From NCBI GenBank assembly GCA_049669185.1, contig JBATKF010000048.1:1-15994 (forward strand): a stretch of DNA of 15,994 nt. The letters are read 5' to 3'. The translations under genes were made by a program, and so were the position numbers. Under the pieces are notes generated by a model. The model was not told where the DNA came from. It worked only from the letters and a program-made list of their open reading frames with translations, and searched no databases. Positions 7,644-15,392 of this stretch are shown in pieces; the first letter of the stretch is position 1, and every line of letters starts with the position of its first letter. The DNA is from Thiosocius sp049669185 (GTDB taxonomy: Bacteria > Pseudomonadota > Gammaproteobacteria > Chromatiales > Chromatiaceae).

Positions 7644-10600
7644 TCACTGTATCCCGACCAATTGGTCAAGCACGGCCTTGACTGACTGCACGCGCTGCAT
7701 CGGATCGGACAAGTCGGCGGTAAAGCGTAGCTTATCGCTGCCATCGAGCCTGAAGGCCTTGGGTTGAGTCTGAACCAGCTGGATGATTCGCGTCGGGTCG
7801 ATCTTGGGTTCCGGATCGAAATGAATCTTGCCGCCTACCGGCCCCGCCTCGACCTTGCGGATACCGAAGGGCTGGGCGTGCAGCTTCAGTTCGGTCAGCG
7901 CAAACAGATTGAGCGCCGCCTCGGGCAGCAGGCCGAAACGATCGATCATCTCCACTTTGAGGTCACGCAGTTCTTCGGCTGACGCCGCTGACGCAATGCG
8001 TTTGTATTGAATCAGTCGGACGTGCACGTCCGGGAGGTAGTCGTCGGGCAACAGTGCGGGGATATGCAGGTCCACCTCGGTGCCATGATCGAGCGGCCGA
8101 TCGAGTTCCGGCTGGCGACCTGCGCGAATCGCCTGTACCGCGCGCTCCAGCATTTCGGTGTAAAGGGTGAAGCCGATCTCGTGAATCTGGCCGCTTTGTT
8201 CATCGCCGAGTAGCTCGCCGGCACCGCGAATCTCCAGGTCATGGGTTGCCAGGGTGAATCCGGCACCCAGCTCCTCGAGCGATTCGATGGCCTCGAGGCG
8301 TTTACGAGCGTCGGCGGTCATCGCCTTTTCCGGCGGTGTGATCAGATAGGCGTAGGCGCGGTGGTGCGATCGGCCCACGCGCCCTCGCAGCTGGTGCAGT
8401 TGCGCCAAACCGAGCTTGTCGGCCCGATCGATGATGATGGTATTGGCACTGGGCACGTCGATGCCACTCTCGACAATGGTCGTGCAGACCAAAATGTTGA
8501 ATCGCTGGTGATAGAAATCACGCATGATGCGTTCGAGCTCACGCTCACGCAGCTGACCATGGGCGAACTCGACCCTGGATCCGGGCACCAGCTCGGCAAT
8601 GCGCTGTGCCGTTTTCTCGATGCTCGAGACTTCGTTGTGCAGCAGATAGACTTGGCCGCCGCGGTTGATCTCTCGCTGGCAGGCCTCGCGGATCAACACG
8701 GCGTTCCATTGACTGACGAAGGTCTTGATGGGATGGCGCGCAGCCGGCGGTGTGGCGATGATCGACAGGTCGCGAAGTCCCGACATCGCCATGTTCAGCG
8801 TGCGTGGGATCGGCGTGGCAGTGAGGGTCAGGATGTCGACCTCGGCACGTAGGGCCTTGAGCCGTTCCTTATGCCGCACGCCAAAGCGGTGTTCCTCGTC
8901 GATGATCACCAGCCCGAGATCTTTGAACTTGACGCCTTCGCCCAGCAGTTTGTGCGTGCCGATCACGATATCGATGCGTCCGTCGGACAGGCCCTTGAGC
9001 AACTGCGTCGTCTCTTTTGCCGAGCGAAAACGCGACAGGCTCTCGATCTTGATTGGCCAGTCGGCGAAACGATCGGCGAAGTTCTGGTAATGCTGTTGCG
9101 CCAATAGTGTGGTGGGCACCAGTAGCGCCACCTGTTTGCCGGCGCTCGCCGCGAAAAACGCGGCGCGCATCGCGACCTCGGTCTTACCGAAACCGACGTC
9201 GCCGCACACCACCCGGTCCATTGGCCGGCTGGAGGTCATATCGGCAACGATGGCATCGATGGCGTCAAGCTGGTCCGGGGTCTCTTCGAACTCGAAATCG
9301 GCAGCGAACTGACGGTAATCGTCGGCAGGCATCGGCAGGGCGTTGCCTTGACGGGCCTCGCGCCGGGCATGGATATCAAGCAGTTCCGCGGCTACGTCCC
9401 GCACCTTCTCTGCGGCCCGTTTGCGCGCCTTTTCCCATTGATCGCTGCCCAGCCGGTGCAGGGGTGCCGACTCCGGCGACGCGCCGGTATAGCGGCTGAT
9501 GAGATTGAGCGAGGAGACCGGGACATACAATTTGTCGCCGCGCGCGTACTCCAGGGTAAGAAACTCGGTGCGCTGGCCGCTGACGTCGAGCGTCTGCAGG
9601 CCGAGGAAGCGTCCTACGCCGTGTTCCTCGTGCACCACCGGCGCGCCGATGCTGAGTTCGGCGAGATTGCGTACGATCTGATCGGCATCCTGGCCCCTGC
9701 GCCGCCGGCGCTGCTTCACGCGCTCGCCAAGCAGCAGTGCCTCTGGGATGGCCAGCAGGGCATCCTCGGTCAGCCAAAGGCCAGATTCCACCGGCGCCAC
9801 GGTCACGCAGGGCGATGCATCGCCTGCGACGAATTCATGCCAGGATTCGCAGTAACTCGGGCGAATATCGAATCCGTGCAGGGTCTCGAGCAAGGCCTCG
9901 CGGCGCCCCGCGGTCTCGGCGATGAACAGCACGCGCGCCGCGGTCTTGTTCAGCGCCGTCCGCAACGCCTGTGCCGGGTCAGCCGCCTTTGCCTGGATAC
10001 CGACCGGCGGGACCCGCTTGCAGGGAAGGTCGAAACAGTCTGCTGCCGGCGACGCACAGTCGGTACTCCCCGCCTGCAGCTCGATGCGGCTATATCGGTC
10101 GAGATTCTTCAGCAGCTCGTCGGGTTGGAGATAGAGCACCGATGGCGCCAGCAGAGGCCGTTCGATGTCATAACGCCGCTGTTCATAGCGCTCACCGACG
10201 CCGTCGAAAAACTCCTTGGATTGATCGGCCAGCCGATGGTCCGAGACCACCACACTGCTCGGCGCCAGATAGTCGAACAAGGTTGCGGTATGATCAAAAA
10301 ACAGCGGCAGATAGTACTCGATGCCGCCGGGCAACTGCCCCTCGCTTACGCCGCGATAGACCAGGCTGCGCTGCAGATCGCCCTCGATACGTTCCCGGTA
10401 TGCGCGGCGAAAGCGCTTGACTGCCGCCTCATCGAGCGGGAACTCGCGTGCCGGTAGCAGCGAGACGTGCTCGATCTTATCCGTGGTGCGTTGCGTCTCC
10501 GGATCGAAGATGCGTATCGAATCGATCTCCTGATCGAAGAGATCGATTCGATACGGGCAGTCGCTGCCCATTGGGAAGAGATCGATCAGCGAGCCGCGGA

Positions 10601-11120
10601 TGGCGAATTCGCCATGCGTCATAACCTGGGATACGCATTGATAACCGGCAGCTTCCAGGCGCCGACGGAACTCATCCAGATCCAGTTCGTCGCCGACCGC
10701 CAACATAAGGCTGTTGGCGTCGAGGAAGTCAGGCGGCACGAGGCGCTGCATCAGCGTCGCCACCGGGACGACCACGACACCCTGCGACAGCCGGCGCAGG
10801 CGATGCAACGTCAGCAGGCGTTGCGAGACAAGTTCAGGTAGCGGCGAGAAGACGTCGTACGGCAGCGTCTCCCAGTCGGGAAAGCTCAATACCTCGAGCG
10901 CCGGATCGTCGAGAAAGAACCGAATCTCTTCCATAAGGCGAGTGGCTGCCTGGACATCCGGCGTAACGACGACCAATGGCGCAGTGGCCTGCCCGGCCGC
11001 CTTGGCGATCGCGTATCCGGCAGCGGCGCCGATGCAATGGCCCCAGCGTACGAGGGGAGATGTCGAACAGGGCAGAGGGGGTACTGCGGAACTCACGGAA
11101 TCGATCGGGATCGGGAACAT
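7644..11120 (-). CDS. mfd: Transcription-repair coupling factor Mfd
   Basis: DNA translocase of about 1158 residues that releases RNA polymerase stalled at lesions and recruits UvrA. In order (numbering from ATG 11120): UvrB-like N-terminal module; RNA-polymerase-interacting (CarD-like) domain starting near VHEEHGVGRFLG (496); Walker A GDVGFGKTE (640-648); DEEH box (741-744); TATPIPRT (767-774); motif VI QLRGRVGRS (around 911-919); and a C-terminal TRCF domain. Length is normal and all helicase motifs are intact. A GTG five codons upstream (11135) is an alternative start; neither start has a clear ribosome binding site. It is coupled to csiV downstream and lies 150-165 bp after the rhodanese gene. 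The coding sequence contains a perfect 16-bp inverted repeat near codon 197. Confidence 0.97.
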   Translation of the reverse strand: MFPIPIDSVSSAVPPLPCSTSPLVRWGHCIGAAAGYAIAKAAGQATAPLVVVTPDVQAATRLMEEIRFFLDDPALEVLSFPDWETLPYDVFSPLPELVSQRLLTLHRLRRLSQGVVVVPVATLMQRLVPPDFLDANSLMLAVGDELDLDEFRRRLEAAGYQCVSQVMTHGEFAIRGSLIDLFPMGSDCPYRIDLFDQEIDSIRIFDPETQRTTDKIEHVSLLPAREFPLDEAAVKRFRRAYRERIEGDLQRSLVYRGVSEGQLPGGIEYYLPLFFDHTATLFDYLAPSSVVVSDHRLADQSKEFFDGVGERYEQRRYDIERPLLAPSVLYLQPDELLKNLDRYSRIELQAGSTDCASPAADCFDLPCKRVPPVGIQAKAADPAQALRTALNKTAARVLFIAETAGRREALLETLHGFDIRPSYCESWHEFVAGDASPCVTVAPVESGLWLTEDALLAIPEALLLGERVKQRRRRRGQDADQIVRNLAELSIGAPVVHEEHGVGRFLGLQTLDVSGQRTEFLTLEYARGDKLYVPVSSLNLISRYTGASPESAPLHRLGSDQWEKARKRAAEKVRDVAAELLDIHARREARQGNALPMPADDYRQFAADFEFEETPDQLDAIDAIVADMTSSRPMDRVVCGDVGFGKTEVAMRAAFFAASAGKQVALLVPTTLLAQQHYQNFADRFADWPIKIESLSRFRSAKETTQLLKGLSDGRIDIVIGTHKLLGEGVKFKDLGLVIIDEEHRFGVRHKERLKALRAEVDILTLTATPIPRTLNMAMSGLRDLSIIATPPAARHPIKTFVSQWNAVLIREACQREINRGGQVYLLHNEVSSIEKTAQRIAELVPGSRVEFAHGQLRERELERIMRDFYHQRFNILVCTTIVESGIDVPSANTIIIDRADKLGLAQLHQLRGRVGRSHHRAYAYLITPPEKAMTADARKRLEAIESLEELGAGFTLATHDLEIRGAGELLGDEQSGQIHEIGFTLYTEMLERAVQAIRAGRQPELDRPLDHGTEVDLHIPALLPDDYLPDVHVRLIQYKRIASAASAEELRDLKVEMIDRFGLLPEAALNLFALTELKLHAQPFGIRKVEAGPVGGKIHFDPEPKIDPTRIIQLVQTQPKAFRLDGSDKLRFTADLSDPMQRVQSVKAVLDQLVGIQ
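10514..10554. repeat. Perfect 16-bp inverted repeat inside mfd
   Basis: GTATCGAATCGATCTC (10514-10529) and its exact reverse complement (10539-10554) are separated by nine bases. It encodes the conserved Mfd/UvrB-like stretch around YRIDLFDQEIDSIR. The repeated Ile-Asp pairs partly explain the symmetry, but a perfect 16-bp match also needs matching codon choices, including the rarer CGA, TCG and ATA. It would form a strong hairpin in mRNA or single-stranded DNA. Confidence 0.85.
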
Positions 11121-11240
11121 GTGGCATTTTCGCACAACCGCGATGGCATGCGTCTTGTATTGCGCTTATCGCTTGCCCAGGGCAACTGCCCAGCGGGCTA
11201 GGGCGTCAGAACCCGTGGTCGCTGCGCCGACGGTTTTCCG

Positions 11241-11266
11241 CCGGTCAAGGGCCCCGCGATGACCGG
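11241..11266 (-). terminator. Possible hairpin after the rhodanese gene
   Basis: CCGGTCA (11241-11247) and TGACCGG (11260-11266) are perfect inverted copies around a GC-rich 12-base loop, starting 19 bp after the rhodanese stop. No T-tract follows on the minus strand, so termination is uncertain. It may separate the rhodanese transcript from mfd. Confidence 0.35.
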
Positions 11267-11285
11267 ACCAGGCCCGGGCATCAGC

Positions 11286-11942
11286 TCATGGTTTGACCGT
11301 GCTGAGGCCGAGGATTTCCCAGTCCTGCATGCCGCCGCGGTACCATTTGATCTTGTGTGGCGGATAGCCGAAGCGCAGCAGGTTGTCGATGTTGTTGGGC
11401 GATTGACCGCACCAGGCGCCATTGCAGAACATCACCAGGGTCTTCACATTGCTGAAGTCCCACAGGCCTTCGGTCTCCCGGGCACCAAACTGGCCGATAA
11501 GGATCTCACTGATCGTGATGGGATCGGCCCCTTTGGCGGGGTTGAGCCTCGTCCAGGGCACATTCACCGCGCCGGGTATGGTGCCTTTGGCCACCCAGTC
11601 GGGGGTACGTGAATCGATCAGTAGGATATTGTCGTCACCACTGGCCATCTTTTTGACGTAATCGATGACTTCCAACTCACCGATAGTCTCGACGCCGGGG
11701 GCCAGACTGCCGGGTTGGATGCAGAACGGCGGGCACTTGCGCGAGGTCTTGGCAAAGGCGGGATTCACGGTCGCCGATCGATTCTGATTGCGCATGATGG
11801 TGATCTGCTTGCCGTCGATCGTACCCTCGAACTTGTCCATCGACCGGGTGATGCCCACCGCCAGGTCGGCGGCAGCCGCATCAAGGGTGAGCGTGCCGGC
11901 AACAGCGGCCAGGAAGAAAGCGGGGATCGTCTTGGCTTTCAT
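11286..11942 (-). CDS. Periplasmic rhodanese-like protein
   Basis: A 218-residue exported protein with a signal peptide (MKAKTIPAFFLAAVAG..., ending near DAAAA) followed by a rhodanese-like domain. LLIDSRTPDWVAKGTIPGAVNVPW (split across 107-130) is the characteristic first half of the fold. FCNGAWCGQS places the likely catalytic Cys173 in the active-site loop, with a second cysteine, Cys178, in the same loop. Rhodaneses carry persulfide sulfur on this cysteine. A CPPFC motif (70-74) lies before the domain, so the protein may use disulfide chemistry as well. The start is supported by GAGGAG (11953-11958) about ten bases upstream. The physiological sulfur donor and acceptor are unknown. It is divergent from the exported hydrolase and upstream of mfd. 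Confidence 0.85.
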   Translation of the reverse strand: MKAKTIPAFFLAAVAGTLTLDAAAADLAVGITRSMDKFEGTIDGKQITIMRNQNRSATVNPAFAKTSRKCPPFCIQPGSLAPGVETIGELEVIDYVKKMASGDDNILLIDSRTPDWVAKGTIPGAVNVPWTRLNPAKGADPITISEILIGQFGARETEGLWDFSNVKTLVMFCNGAWCGQSPNNIDNLLRFGYPPHKIKWYRGGMQDWEILGLSTVKP

Positions 11943-12190
11943 GCGTGGTTTGCTCCTCGTGAAGATTGGATTTTTGTTTTCTTTCGAGACCGGTCGCCGT
12001 TCGACGCCAAGCCGGCTACCCGCTGGCCGATGAGATATCCGCGACTATAACCCAACCTCCGACCTTTTTCGCAGCGACCATGCAGGCTAAATTCGTCGTC
12101 AGGCGAGCGCCAGTTTCCGTGCCCGGCTAGTTGTGGCAGATTCGGGAGATCGACGGGGATTGTCCCGTCCGCCGCGCAGGGTTTGGATTA
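11943..12190. promoter_or_regulatory. Divergent promoter region, rhodanese / exported hydrolase
   Basis: About 248 bp separating divergently transcribed genes; it must contain both promoters. A TATAGT hexamer on the minus strand (about 12045-12050) is a possible -10 for the rhodanese gene, but no good -35 is found at the right distance. No clear operator was seen. Confidence 0.3.
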
Positions 12191-13000
12191 ATGAATCTGG
12201 GGAAAACAGCCGTCGTGTTGCTTTTGGCCTGCCTCTGCGTGGCGCCGGCGGGTGCCGGACAGTCATCGCCCGGCGAGCCGGACCTGGCACGCGAGCAGCG
12301 CATGGCGGCGGAGATCGTGGACGCTATCCTCGACGGCGAACCTATCGAGATAAAGACCGAGAACGGTCTTTCGTTTCTGGGCATCTTCACCGAGACCGCT
12401 GTGCTACCCGTCAAGGGCACGGTGCTGATACTGCACGGCCGCGGCCTGCACCCTAATTGGCCGAACGTCGTTCACCCGCTGCGGGTCGGACTCGTCGAGC
12501 ACGGCTGGAATACCTTGGCGATCCAGCTGCCGGTGTTGGCCAAGGATGCGACCTACGACGATTATTTCGAGGTCTTCGACGATGCTATCCCGAGGATCGA
12601 GGCCGCGATCGCTTTCGCGCGTGCGGCGTCAGGCGGCAAGCTCGTCGTGTTGGCGCATAGCTGCGGCACCCATATGGCGCAGCATTGGATGCATGCGCAC
12701 CGCGACACCGCCCCGGCGCAGTTCGATGGCTTCGTGGGGATCGGCATGGGCGCGATCGATATCGGCCAGGCGATGCGCGAACCCTTTGCCCTGGACAAAC
12801 TGCCTGTACCGGTCCTCGATGTCTATGCGGAACTGGATTTTCCGAACGTGCAGCGCTTGGCACCGGCGCGCCGGGAGGCGATGCAGCGCGGCGGAAACGC
12901 CCTCAGTGCCCAGATCGTTGTCCCCGATGCGGAGCACTACTTTGTCGACCGTGACCAGGCGTTGCTCGACGTCGTGGCGGCCTGGCTCGACACGCTTTAA
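12191..13000 (+). CDS. Exported alpha/beta hydrolase, DUF3530-like
   Basis: A 269-residue protein with a clear signal peptide (MNLGKTAVVLLLACLCVAPAGAG), so probably periplasmic. It has an alpha/beta-hydrolase fold: LILHGRGLHPNW (79-90) is the oxyanion-side loop, LAHSCGTHMA (154-163) is the nucleophile elbow with Ser157, ELD (214-216) gives a likely acid at Asp216, and AEHYF supplies His249. The elbow reads A-H-S-C-G instead of G-x-S-x-G. Overall it matches the DUF3530 family, whose substrate is not known. The ATG at 12191 is preferred to the longer frame from 12131 because it starts directly at the signal peptide. The gene ends five bases from the convergent Rieske gene, with no room for a terminator. 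Confidence 0.8.
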   Translation: MNLGKTAVVLLLACLCVAPAGAGQSSPGEPDLAREQRMAAEIVDAILDGEPIEIKTENGLSFLGIFTETAVLPVKGTVLILHGRGLHPNWPNVVHPLRVGLVEHGWNTLAIQLPVLAKDATYDDYFEVFDDAIPRIEAAIAFARAASGGKLVVLAHSCGTHMAQHWMHAHRDTAPAQFDGFVGIGMGAIDIGQAMREPFALDKLPVPVLDVYAELDFPNVQRLAPARREAMQRGGNALSAQIVVPDAEHYFVDRDQALLDVVAAWLDTL

Positions 13001-13005
13001 CTTAC

Positions 13006-13323
13006 TCATCCCAGTCGGGTCCAGATGCGGCTGCCTTCGAGCTTTACGGGGTAGGTGCCGATGGGCTCGTCGGCGGGCTCATCCAAGGGCTGCCCGGTAG
13101 CCAGATCGAAGTAGCTTCCATGCAGTGAGCATTTGATACGCGAGCCCTTGATGCAACCCAGCGCGAGCGAGTAGTCCTCATGGCTGCACATCTCGTCGAT
13201 CACGTAATAATCGCCATCGGCATTGACCAACAACAGGCGCCGGCCATCCAGCGCGAAAGGCTTCATCTGGCCGACACCCAGTTCGTTCGTATCGGCGACC
13301 GCAGTCCAGTCGTCATCGACCAT
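13006..13323 (-). CDS. Rieske [2Fe-2S] ferredoxin
   Basis: Small soluble electron carrier of 105 residues. CSH (Cys46, His48) and CSLH (Cys65, His68) give the CxH-x16-CxxH pattern that binds a Rieske [2Fe-2S] cluster. The second motif continues GSYFDLATGQPL, typical of biphenyl-dioxygenase-type Rieske ferredoxins. There is no membrane segment or signal peptide. The ATG directly follows the TAG stop of the TrpD-like gene with no intervening base, which implies translational coupling. Its redox partner is not encoded in the window; no oxygenase or ferredoxin reductase is adjacent. Confidence 0.92.
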   Translation of the reverse strand: MVDDDWTAVADTNELGVGQMKPFALDGRRLLLVNADGDYYVIDEMCSHEDYSLALGCIKGSRIKCSLHGSYFDLATGQPLDEPADEPIGTYPVKLEGSRIWTRLG

Positions 13324-14445
13324 CTAGCGCACCCGCGCGGCCGCACGCCCGCTGTCCAGTACCGCGCGCAGCTGATCTGCGGCCGCGCCAATGTGCGCGG
13401 CCCTGCCGAGATGCGTAAGGACCAGGGCGGCAGCGTACAGCAGGGAATCATAGGTGGGGCCTTTCTCGCCGCGCAGGGCCGCCAGGCCGAATGCAGCGGC
13501 CTTGCGTGCACCTGCCTCGACATCGGTCAAGCAAACGGCCCCTTCGCCCTTGGCGGTCTGTGGAACGTCCGGCGGGATCGGAACGGCGCGACAGGCCTGA
13601 TCGATGGCGAGCATACTGGGGTCGATGTCGAAGCCTACCTCGGCACCCCCGTCAACGTAGGCGAAATACCTGCCGGCCTGTCGCAGTGACGGGATTACGC
13701 CGCCTTCGACACCGCGGATGATCAGCGCCGAGTCGAATCCGGCGTGGCGGGCCAGGTCGGCGTAAACCGGTGGATAGGGTTTGTGGACATAGCCGGTCAC
13801 GAAGTGGGTCTTGTGGCGGCCGATGATCGGCCGGCTGAGTACCTCTACCGTGGTGATCACTGAGCGCTTGACCATGCGCTGGCGCAGGTCGATCAGAGCG
13901 TGAAGCCCTGGCGCATAGCTGGCCTGATCCACATAGGCCCAACCGATAGCAGGATCGGCGAGTCGCGCCGCGGCCTGCGCTGTCGTCAGATCGACATCTA
14001 TGCCGGCGGCCGCGAGCACATGGCGGTGGGTGATGCCGAATTTGGGCCCGACCGCGTTTAGTCCATGACTGAAGGCGGGGATACCGCACTCGGCGAGCAG
14101 CGGGGCCAGAAAGGGCGAGGCAGGGATCGTGCGATTGTAGCCGTCGTAGGGATCGGCGATGTCGACGAGCTCGTCGACATCGGCCGTGACGGCCTCGCGC
14201 GCATCGAGGATGGCCTGCAGCACGCCGCGGTTCTCTTCCGGGGTCTCGCGCTTCATGCGCAGCGCGATAAGGAAGATCCCGGCGCGCACCGGGTCGATCT
14301 CGCCGCTGAGTACACCGCGCATGCCCAGCCGGGCCTCTTCTTCGCTGATGTCCTTGGACAGATCAGGCCCGGTAGCGATGCGCTGGATGATGGAAAACAT
14401 CATCCGCTGCAGCTCGGTTTCCCCGGCAGATTCCACGGCATTCAT
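13324..14445 (-). CDS. TrpD-like phosphoribosyltransferase homologue, divergent substrate motifs
   Basis: A 373-residue protein of the anthranilate phosphoribosyltransferase (glycosyltransferase family 3) fold. The N-terminal helical domain contains the pattern LSGEIDPVRAGIFLIALRMKRET (about 47-69), normal for TrpD. At the position of the PRPP-binding GTGGDG loop the sequence reads ADPYDGYNRT (97-106), and the canonical HGNRSxSS segment reads HGLNAVGPKFG (127-137). This makes true anthranilate phosphoribosyl transfer doubtful. The C-terminus (TYDSLLYAAALVLTHLG) aligns with the family helix. No other tryptophan gene is near. The start at 14445 is fixed by AGGAG six bases upstream. It follows aguB by 59 bp and abuts the Rieske gene. 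Function is unassigned. Confidence 0.78.
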   Translation of the reverse strand: MNAVESAGETELQRMMFSIIQRIATGPDLSKDISEEEARLGMRGVLSGEIDPVRAGIFLIALRMKRETPEENRGVLQAILDAREAVTADVDELVDIADPYDGYNRTIPASPFLAPLLAECGIPAFSHGLNAVGPKFGITHRHVLAAAGIDVDLTTAQAAARLADPAIGWAYVDQASYAPGLHALIDLRQRMVKRSVITTVEVLSRPIIGRHKTHFVTGYVHKPYPPVYADLARHAGFDSALIIRGVEGGVIPSLRQAGRYFAYVDGGAEVGFDIDPSMLAIDQACRAVPIPPDVPQTAKGEGAVCLTDVEAGARKAAAFGLAALRGEKGPTYDSLLYAAALVLTHLGRAAHIGAAADQLRAVLDSGRAAARVR

Positions 14446-14451
14446 TAGCCA

Positions 14452-14456
14452 CTCCT
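14452..14456 (-). promoter_or_regulatory. Ribosome binding site deciding the TrpD-like start
   Basis: AGGAG six bases before the ATG at 14445. The frame is open upstream to 14508, but that would reach the aguB stop region and lacks such a site, so 14445 is preferred. Confidence 0.65.
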
Positions 14457-14504
14457 GATTCTCGGATGCACGGAGTATAAATAGCCAACAAATACCGTCA
14501 ACAA

Positions 14505-15392
14505 TCAATCAAGGAAGCGTTTTCGCAGTCCCCGATAGGCATCGATGCGGCGGTCTCGCAGGAAAGGCCAGATCCGGCGCACTGTCTCGCTGCGCCCTTT
14601 GTCGATATCGACCACCAGTGTCTCGGCGGTCTCGCCGGCGCGCCCGCGCCACTCCCCCTGCGGCCCGCAGGCGAAGGAATCGCCCCAGAACTGGATGCCG
14701 GGGTCTTGGCTGTCTGGCGATGCCTCGGATCCCACGCGGTTGCACGCCAGCACCGGAATTCCATTGGCCACCGCGTGGGCCCGCTGCACGGTGCGCCAGG
14801 CGTCGCGCTGACGCATGCGTTCGGGCTCCTCATCGCGCATGTCCCAACCGATAGCGGTCGGGTATAGCAGCATCTCGGCGCCGGCGAGCGCCATCAATCG
14901 CGCCGCCTCCGGGTACCACTGATCCCAGCAGACCAGCACACCGAGGCGGCCCAGCGAGGTGTCGATCGGCGCGAAGCCGAGGTCGCCCGGCGTGAAATAG
15001 AATTTTTCATAGAAACCGGGATCGTCGGGGATATGCATCTTGCGGTACCGGCCGGCGAGGCTGCCGTCGCGCTCCAGGACCACGGCGGTATTGTGGTAAA
15101 GCCCTGGCGCTCGACGTTCGAAAAGCGAGCCCACGATGACCACGCCATGGAGGCGAGCCAATTCTCCCAGGCGCTCGGTGCTTGGTCCTGGGATCGGCTC
15201 GGCGCGGTCGAACTGGGCCGGGTCCTCGGTCTGGCAGAAATAGGGGCCGTTGTGCAACTCCTGCAGCAGGATTAGTTGTGCGCCGTTGCGCACGGCCGCG
15301 GCGGTCTCATGTGCGATCAGGTCGAGATTGGAGGGGACGTCGCCCTGGTCGGCGTGTTGGATCAGGGCGACGCGGACGACCGAGTGGTTCAT
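14505..15392 (-). CDS. aguB: N-carbamoylputrescine amidohydrolase (nitrilase family)
   Basis: A 295-residue cytosolic C-N hydrolase converting N-carbamoylputrescine to putrescine, CO2 and ammonia, the last step of the agmatine route to putrescine. The nitrilase catalytic triad is visible: Glu45 (LLQELHNGPYFCQ), Lys118 (YRKMHIPDDPGFYEK) and Cys155 (VLVCWDQWYPEAARL). The LHNGPYFCQ and PDDPGFYEKFYFTPGD contexts are typical of AguB. The ATG at 15392 overlaps the aguA stop codon (ATGA), so translation is coupled and the longer frame from 15491 is rejected. Paired location with aguA supports the specific assignment over a generic amidase. Confidence 0.94.
   Translation of the reverse strand: MNHSVVRVALIQHADQGDVPSNLDLIAHETAAAVRNGAQLILLQELHNGPYFCQTEDPAQFDRAEPIPGPSTERLGELARLHGVVIVGSLFERRAPGLYHNTAVVLERDGSLAGRYRKMHIPDDPGFYEKFYFTPGDLGFAPIDTSLGRLGVLVCWDQWYPEAARLMALAGAEMLLYPTAIGWDMRDEEPERMRQRDAWRTVQRAHAVANGIPVLACNRVGSEASPDSQDPGIQFWGDSFACGPQGEWRGRAGETAETLVVDIDKGRSETVRRIWPFLRDRRIDAYRGLRKRFLD

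Noticed and set aside
9348..10457. 369-codon open frame antisense to mfd
   Set aside because: Fully inside the conserved Mfd coding region; composition is that of a shadow frame.
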